From Posidonia oceanica (Eukaryota; Streptophyta; Magnoliopsida; Alismatales; Posidoniaceae), in the NCBI GenBank assembly GCA_037176725.1, contig JAZBRS010000044.1:3286001-3350000 (forward strand): a stretch of DNA of 64,000 nt, in the 5' to 3' direction. The position numbers and the translations under genes were made by a program. This document shows positions 58,257 through 64,000 of this stretch, piece by piece. The notes beneath the pieces are model-generated. The model was not told where the DNA came from. It made no database searches and saw nothing but the letters and a program-made list of their open reading frames with translations. Every line of letters starts with the position of its first letter. Position 1 is the stretch's first letter.

Positions 58257-61200
58257 ATGATGATGAGGAAAGTGTGTGAAGGTACATCAAAGCTGGATAG
58301 GAAGACTGTGGAGAAGAACAGGAGGTTGCATATGAAGAAATTGTGCTTCAAGCTTGCCTCTTGGATCCCAAGAGATGCCACTTCCACTCCCAAGGTATGT
58401 GGATCTTCCTGCTGATCGATCCATAGCTCAACAGATGAAAGTCCTTTCTTTCCACCTTTAATTATATTCTTCAAAGATAAAACTGGTAGTTTTATTAGAG
58501 TTTGATGCGCTACCAGAAAATAAGCAAATCCATTTTTGTCTTGCAGCCATACTCTAATAAAGCTGGTAGTTTTATTAGAGTTTGTTGCTCTGTATCTTGT
58601 ATCCTTTGTGCTTCTGAGGAGGAAGCCCGCTCTTTAGATCTATTGATCCTTTTACTTACTTCTAATCTTCTCTATTGTCTAGTAAAATCACTCCATGAAA
58701 TTTCCTATTTTAGTCCTCGAACATTTATTTTCTTAGAACAACTATTAGACACAAAGTTTTAGAATGTCACGTTATCTTTTCAACGCATCTAAAATCATGA
58801 AATTCCGAATTTTGTACTGAAAGTTACAATAAATGTAAAATTAGTACACAAACAAGACTGAATTTACCTCATATCACTAATTTATAACTCTTTTTTTCTA
58901 CCTCTTTGTTTGTCCCCTCTCTCTCTCTCTCTCCCTCTCTCCAATATTTAAGGCTTGTGTTTGAAAAACCAAAGACTCTTAAGTCAAATATAGAGAGAGG
59001 GGAAGTTATAACCATCACTGATAAATCATAATTTAAATAAATTTACTAATTTAAATATAATTAATTCTGAAAATCATAAATTTAAATATTCTTTATTCAA
59101 ATCTAAATCCAATCTCATAACATCTACAAATTTAAATTTCCATATCACCAAAATTCAAGGATGTTACATTATATCTTACACATGTTAAATTGAAGCAATT
59201 AGAAACATACATCCATACACATGCACCAAACAAAATGTGTCATTTCACAGTTGTCAAACATATTTACATGTGAGAGATAGACTAGTCTATCAATATACAA
59301 ACTGTTGTGTCTGTGGGTTAGACTCATATGCAATAAGAATTACAGAAATTGTTATGAAAATAACTACTATGTGCTATGAGAACAACTAGGACATGTAATG
59401 AAAGGCAATGAGTTTAACTATTGTATGTTATGAGATAAACATGAAAATCCTACGAGAATTTAAAAAAGAAACCTAGATTTGGTATACTAACAGATGTGTA
59501 AGTGGAAAATGATAAAAAAGGCATAGGTGCCTAAAAAAAAATATGTGTATTTGCATCTCCATCGTAATTTCCTTGTTAGCAAATATAATACTTGGGAACA
59601 ATCAAAAAAATTATATTATATTAGTAAGCAGAATATAAATTAGAAGGAATCGATATTATAATTGAGTTTACTCAAAAAATTAATATAATTGAGTGCAATA
59701 ATTACCAGATATCACTATTATCTTTAAGAGGGCATCTGCTAGATTTGAGTTCAAATATATATGGCCTCACTCTTCTAAGTCACAATGTTATATTGACGAT
59801 GGGATGCAACGTTAGTGTAGTTGGATATTTTCTCTCAAAAAAAAAAAAGACTTGAAGTTTGAACTTAGGTATTCCATGTGGATAATGTTCATATATCATT
59901 ATTTCATATCTCCTATTAAAAATTATGGCAACAAGAATGAACCTATCAAAGTTAAGAAATATCTTAATCAAATAGCAACTTGAATGTATTTAATCATTCA
60001 TTTTTCCTTCTTATGTTGGTTGAGACTTTGATTATATATCATTAGTTTTTGTGTAGTAGTGTACCTACGTGATCAGATTCATAATCATGCAGGTTTCTCC
60101 AAATTTAATAGTTCACATGACTGCCTTATCTCCATGACCTTCTTAACAACTGTCTTATTCTCTTTTAAAAAAGTAGCGGTCTTATTCTTCTCTTAAAAAA
60201 ATAGTTGTCCTATTTAAACTAAAATAAGAGAATAAATAAACGTATCATTTCATTTAATTACTGTTGCTTTAATTTTCCAATAACGTTGACGAAGAAAAAC
60301 AAATAAAGTAATAATATTAGATTAATATATGTTTCATAAAAGACAATAGTTATAGCATTGATTGACTGTCTAGAACCTATGTACATTGTCTTATTCTTTG
60401 CCCATCACCTTTAGTAGAGTATGCTTTTTTGTCATGTTTATATTAGAAGAAGTCTCTAAAATGATAACTCGTATTTTATTTGTTAATTATATAATAAAAA
60501 TTTATTCTAGAATATGGTAACTTTCTATTATATATATCTAGAGACACTATAAACATGTGTGAGACGGACTTTTATATGTGAACACTAACCTTGGTTTTTC
60601 CAAATATAAAATTCTTTATTAGAGCTATTTATTCATGTAGTAATAAACCTAACATTATTTTATTCTTCTTCTTGAAAGTCTTCATTTCAGGTTGCACTAA
60701 CACAACATGATCACTTGGACCAAGCAACAACTTATATAAAGAATCTACAGGAAGGGGTTGAAGAACTAAAGCATAAGAAGGACAAGGGTATGACCATTCA
60801 TGAAAAAAATAGTATTAGCAGTAGTTCTGTATTGAATAGTACAAAATTACCTATTATTGAAATAAGAGAATTAGAGTACTCCACATTGGAGATCCTTCTG
60901 ATATGTGGGTTGGACAAGAGGTTTGTGTTCTATGAAGTCATCAGTGTTGTTGAGGAAGAAGGTGCTGAAGTTGTAAATGCCACCTCTTCCATTGTGGGTG
61001 GCAAAATCTTCTACACAATCCATTCGCATGTAAGCCCTTAACCTTATATCACTATTAATTACAAGATCCATTCACACCATTACTAGTTGAACAAGTCAAA
61101 ATGTCAAGGTGCTTGAATTGGATTATGTTTCGATTTTTTAGATTGTTTTAGCTAGAGCAAAAGAATCAAAACAAATGTTAGACTAGTAAAATATGTTATT

Positions 61201-61350
61201 AGCTAATTTTTCTCTAATTATCAGCTATTTAATATAATCTATTTGTTATTGAATGTAACATGTTGATATAATCTCTTATAGATCTCGTTACCAATAATTG
61301 GTTTGGAGGCTTCAAGGGTATCAGAGAGGCTAAAGAAGTTGATACATTGA
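58257..61350 (+). CDS. bHLH162-like transcription factor, gene 2 (181 aa, three exons)
   Basis: Exons are 58257-58394, 60691-61029 and 61282-61350, all in phase 0 (GTATGT donor, TTCATTTCAG acceptor, GTAAGC donor, CTTATAG acceptor). Three consecutive ATG codons open the frame and I chose the first. The basic region at residues 14-23 reads DRKTVEKNRR. Helix 1 follows (MKKLCFKLASWIP), and helix 2 is in exon 2 (LDQATTYIKNLQEGVEELK). An ACT-like region follows (IIEIRELEYSTLEILLIC, VFYEVISVVEEEGAEVVNA), and the protein ends SERLKKLIH with TGA. Exon structure and sequence parallel gene 1. Intron 1 is 2.3 kb with no large transposon. The frame is intact, so this is a good candidate for an expressed gene. 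Confidence 0.87.
58913..58943. repeat. CT microsatellite in intron 1 of bHLH gene 2
   Basis: A (CT)n run, CCCTCTCTCTCTCTC, continuing to CCCTCTCTCC, just after GTTTGT. Confidence 0.9.
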
Positions 61351-61959
61351 CCTTCCGTTTTCCATCCATTATCCAGAGAACTACTACATGCAATGTAACT
61401 ACTAGGGGTCTCTTCTTTCTCTCTCTCAAGTTGGAAGATATGTTTGGCTAGAAAGTAGAAGATAAACATGCAGAAGATCAAGCTTCAACTATGATTTAAT
61501 TAACTGTTTTTTAGAACTATTGTTTTCCCGATGGTTTTGGTCATTCTACATGTTGCATGGGTGTACATGACATTCTCACCATGTTTTAACTACTATAATG
61601 ATAATCCTCAGTACATTGACTTCTATTGTTCTTCAGTTTTAGGATCAACAATGTTGGTTGGAATTACAAATTTGATTTTTTGCAAAAAAATATACTCCGT
61701 TAGTCATAATATGACAGATATATCATTATCATGGTATTTATTTTATTGTGGAGATTACCTTGTAAATAGGGTTTTTTCTATGAATTGCTAGACCATTAAA
61801 GAGGTTATTGCTACGAATTACTTGCATCACTTGATCAAAGAAATCTATTACTACAAATGGGACAAAGACATCAGGAAATCAAGTACGTATTTGGAACTAT
61901 ATTTTCCTAAGTAGAAAATAAATCCATAATTTGGAAAAAAAAAAGTTCAATTTTTCTTT
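61351..61959. other. Intergenic between bHLH genes 2 and 3, no gene seen
   Basis: The first bases resemble the 3' flank of bHLH gene 1. The rest is AT-rich without recognisable features. Confidence 0.45.
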
Positions 61960-63320
61960 GTACTTTTGAAACAGTTGAATATGAGAAGAGAAATGGGCCT
62001 AGTGGTGTCTGGAGGTTAGATTATTTTTATATCGCGCAGAGGTTCACATCCTCTACAATTCCTAGTAAATTAGAGAGGTCAAATTCTAAATCATAATTAT
62101 TAAATACAAATTGCACACGCAAAGGATTTATAAAAATAGAATATCACATACTTGTACCAAAGAGAAAATAAAAATAATTGAGTTTTCCTTTATTAAAAAA
62201 TTTCTGGGTTTATGTGCACCTAAAGGAAAGGAAATAAAGAAATTCAAAACTTCTTTGCTTGTCCGTTATGTGTAACATTTTCACCATTACTTTTCCTATG
62301 TTACATTGTCACACCTTGTGTACAACAGACCCCTTAGTTTCCCTTTGACACATTAATTGTCTGTTTACTTCGGTTTTGTTTGCATTGATGGCGTTGCAAT
62401 TCCAATACGATTGAAAATGGTATTAGAATTCTAAATCTAAAATTTGTAATATAGGTGTTTTGTTTTAAATTTATAATTTAAAATTTAGTGTTTGATTATA
62501 AGTATTTTGAATTCTCAGAATTCACATTTGACTTTTTACTTTAAAATGCATGTAGTGAAGTTTCTTCATCACTACGAAAGAAAACAAAATGGAGTTTGTA
62601 TTCCCATATATTTTAGAGAAAATCAAACTCTCTCTAAATCCTCAATTCCATTGGTTAGACTTCTTCATTTAACCATAAAAAAAACACAAATAGTGGAATC
62701 GAAAGAAATTCCTCCTAACTTCTACCGATTCTCGTAAACCAACCACAGTAGAGAAAAAGGTGGATATATGTTCCCTCCCAATTCTACCTGCAGGGATGAA
62801 AGTAAATGGAAAGTAGTTTTAGCCTATAAAAGGTATGGATGATTTTCTCTCTAAAATAGACATTAAAAACACTGTGATTTGGAGCTTATCACAACCCCCT
62901 TCATCAGAGAAGTTCCCAAGGCAGCTGCTCCTTTTAACCTTTTTTTTTATTTTTTTTGTCCTTTCAATGAGAAGGTAAGCTTTAGTTGTACGTTGCAAGT
63001 GGCAAGCAATTCTTCCTTGCGATTTACATCAAATCCATTCAATAAAATTCTTAGCAGCTAAAAGTAACGGAGAAACAACGTGATAAATTAGTTTCCACGT
63101 ACCAACTTCCTGACCGAGTGATCGGGTCACATGGTCAACTTTCAAACATTGATCTCAGACCGAATCTCAAACCGTACCGCATCATTTATCAGGTCGCTTT
63201 AGAACCACGTAACACATACGTGGAAACTCTTTAAATTCTCTGTACTTCTTTCTTAACTTCTTGTCTTGATTTCTTGCCTTGGATTGAAGGACGAGTGAGG
63301 AGGAGGTCTCGAGGAGGAGG
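61960..63320 (+). promoter_or_regulatory. Upstream region of bHLH gene 3, shared with gene 1
   Basis: Matches 13013-14514 upstream of bHLH gene 1, with substitutions and length differences. It is a duplicated promoter region. Gene 1 has extra sequence at about 13380-13510 that is absent here. Confidence 0.6.
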
Positions 63321-63413
63321 ATGACTGTGGAGAAGAACAGGAGGTTGCAAATGAAGAACCTTTGCTTGAAGCTCTCCTCTTTGATCCCAAGAGATGCCAC
63401 TACCAACCCCAAG
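63321..63413 (+). CDS. bHLH162-like gene 3, first exon only, lacking 14 N-terminal residues
   Basis: Reads MTVEKNRRLQMKNLCLKLSS, then LIPRDATTNPK, followed by a GTTTGT donor at 63414. It is identical to gene 1 except that 42 bases (TERVCYGTSKLERK in gene 1) are missing, removing the start of the basic region (ERK) but keeping E, K, N, R, R. Intron 1 matches gene 1 (14650 on) only to about 63525. At 63553 it jumps into the sequence also found at 8366, so exons 2 and 3 are beyond the window or lost. It may be a pseudogene. Confidence 0.7.
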
Positions 63414-63552
63414 GTTTGTGTGGTTCTTGCTTTTGATTATATCATTATGTCACGTCAGATTTAACCATAGGTTTCCACCTCTCATGAACTATCAGATAAA
63501 ATTGGTTCGTTGCACTGCCTACCTCTCTTTCTAGATCTCCTGCCTCTCTTCC

Positions 63553-64000
63553 TAGAATATTCTTGTGGGTAACTACGTAGTTCTCCATCTTCTCGTAGAA
63601 CGAGACAGAGAAAATTGTATGACTTCTCGGACGACGAGAAGGAGACTGATCGTGTACTTCGAGAGGATCGAAGTTTGGCTTTGTTGTTTTTCTATGAGGA
63701 GTAGAAGGAAGGTGTTCCAGCGATGGTTGTTTTGTAGTCGGTTGTGAGTGCATGCATCGCAACTCTTCTTTGCTGGTACCAGGAAGCGGTTCGGCTAGAA
63801 CTTGCTACACTATGAGGGTCGAATAACACTTTAAGCATCGGTGTTTGATAACTGTGACCGTCCCGGACCGCTCAGTCACGACGACTTTCGTGCGCTGCCA
63901 TAGCTCACGTGCAATCGGACCGTGAGAGGGGGGAAGCTGCGGTCAACAATGAATCCAGGGAGAAAAGCTTGATTCGAAAACACCAGGAAAACGAGCAAAT
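63553..64000. repeat. Near-identical repeat of 8366-8813, running off the window
   Basis: Contains part of the Copia-LTR-like sequence and, from 63853, the start of the Ogre/Tat-like LTR (TGTGACCGTCCCGGACC). It lies within intron 1 of bHLH gene 3. The element must continue to the right of the window. Confidence 0.9.

Overview
This window is plant nuclear DNA from a flowering plant. The evidence is spliced genes with GT/AG introns, bHLH162-type transcription factors, and plant hAT, CACTA, Copia and Ogre/Tat-like elements. I see no bacterial or organellar features, and I cannot name the species from sequence alone. Host genes are few, and most of the window is nested and duplicated transposon material.

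The main structural feature is a long, nearly identical direct duplication. Positions 1-6058 recur at 37116-43173 with a constant offset of 37,115 bases and about 0.5% substitutions by eye. Each copy holds the two ends of a broken MOS2-like (G-patch/KOW) gene. Between them lies a decayed hAT transposase gene on the minus strand, with a second, shorter hAT element nested beside it. That nested element is flanked by a perfect 8-bp target duplication in both copies. In copy 1 the sequence runs on into a block (6235-7199) that recurs at 53122-54537. In copy 2 these two parts are separated by about 9.95 kb of retrotransposon LTR (43174-46229) and a truncated CACTA element (46230-53124). The original duplicated unit was therefore larger.

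A small family of bHLH162-like genes accounts for the likely functional genes. Gene 1 (14515-24248, three exons, 173 aa) carries a 3.1-kb defective Copia element in its first intron. Gene 2 (58257-61350, three exons, 181 aa) is compact. Gene 3 (63321 to beyond the window) shows only a shortened first exon, followed by a junction into the same Copia-LTR-like and Ogre-like sequence that lies upstream of gene 1.

The most striking region is 28472-34287. It is a CACTA element with subterminal GCGAGGAC repeats, set inside an LTR-like sequence. It contains a transposase fragment and pieces of unrelated host genes with exon/intron structure: the start of a RUNKEL/ULK4-like kinase, four exons of a branched-chain aminotransferase, and a short piece resembling succinate dehydrogenase subunit 2. 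It looks like a multi-gene Pack-CACTA.

Other features are a 4.3-kb Ogre/Tat-like LTR (8666-13006) with an array of 72-bp hairpin-rich repeats, two more 3' LTR ends of the same family (to 35689 and 46229), several MITEs (one with a perfect 8-bp target duplication), and short tandem repeats.
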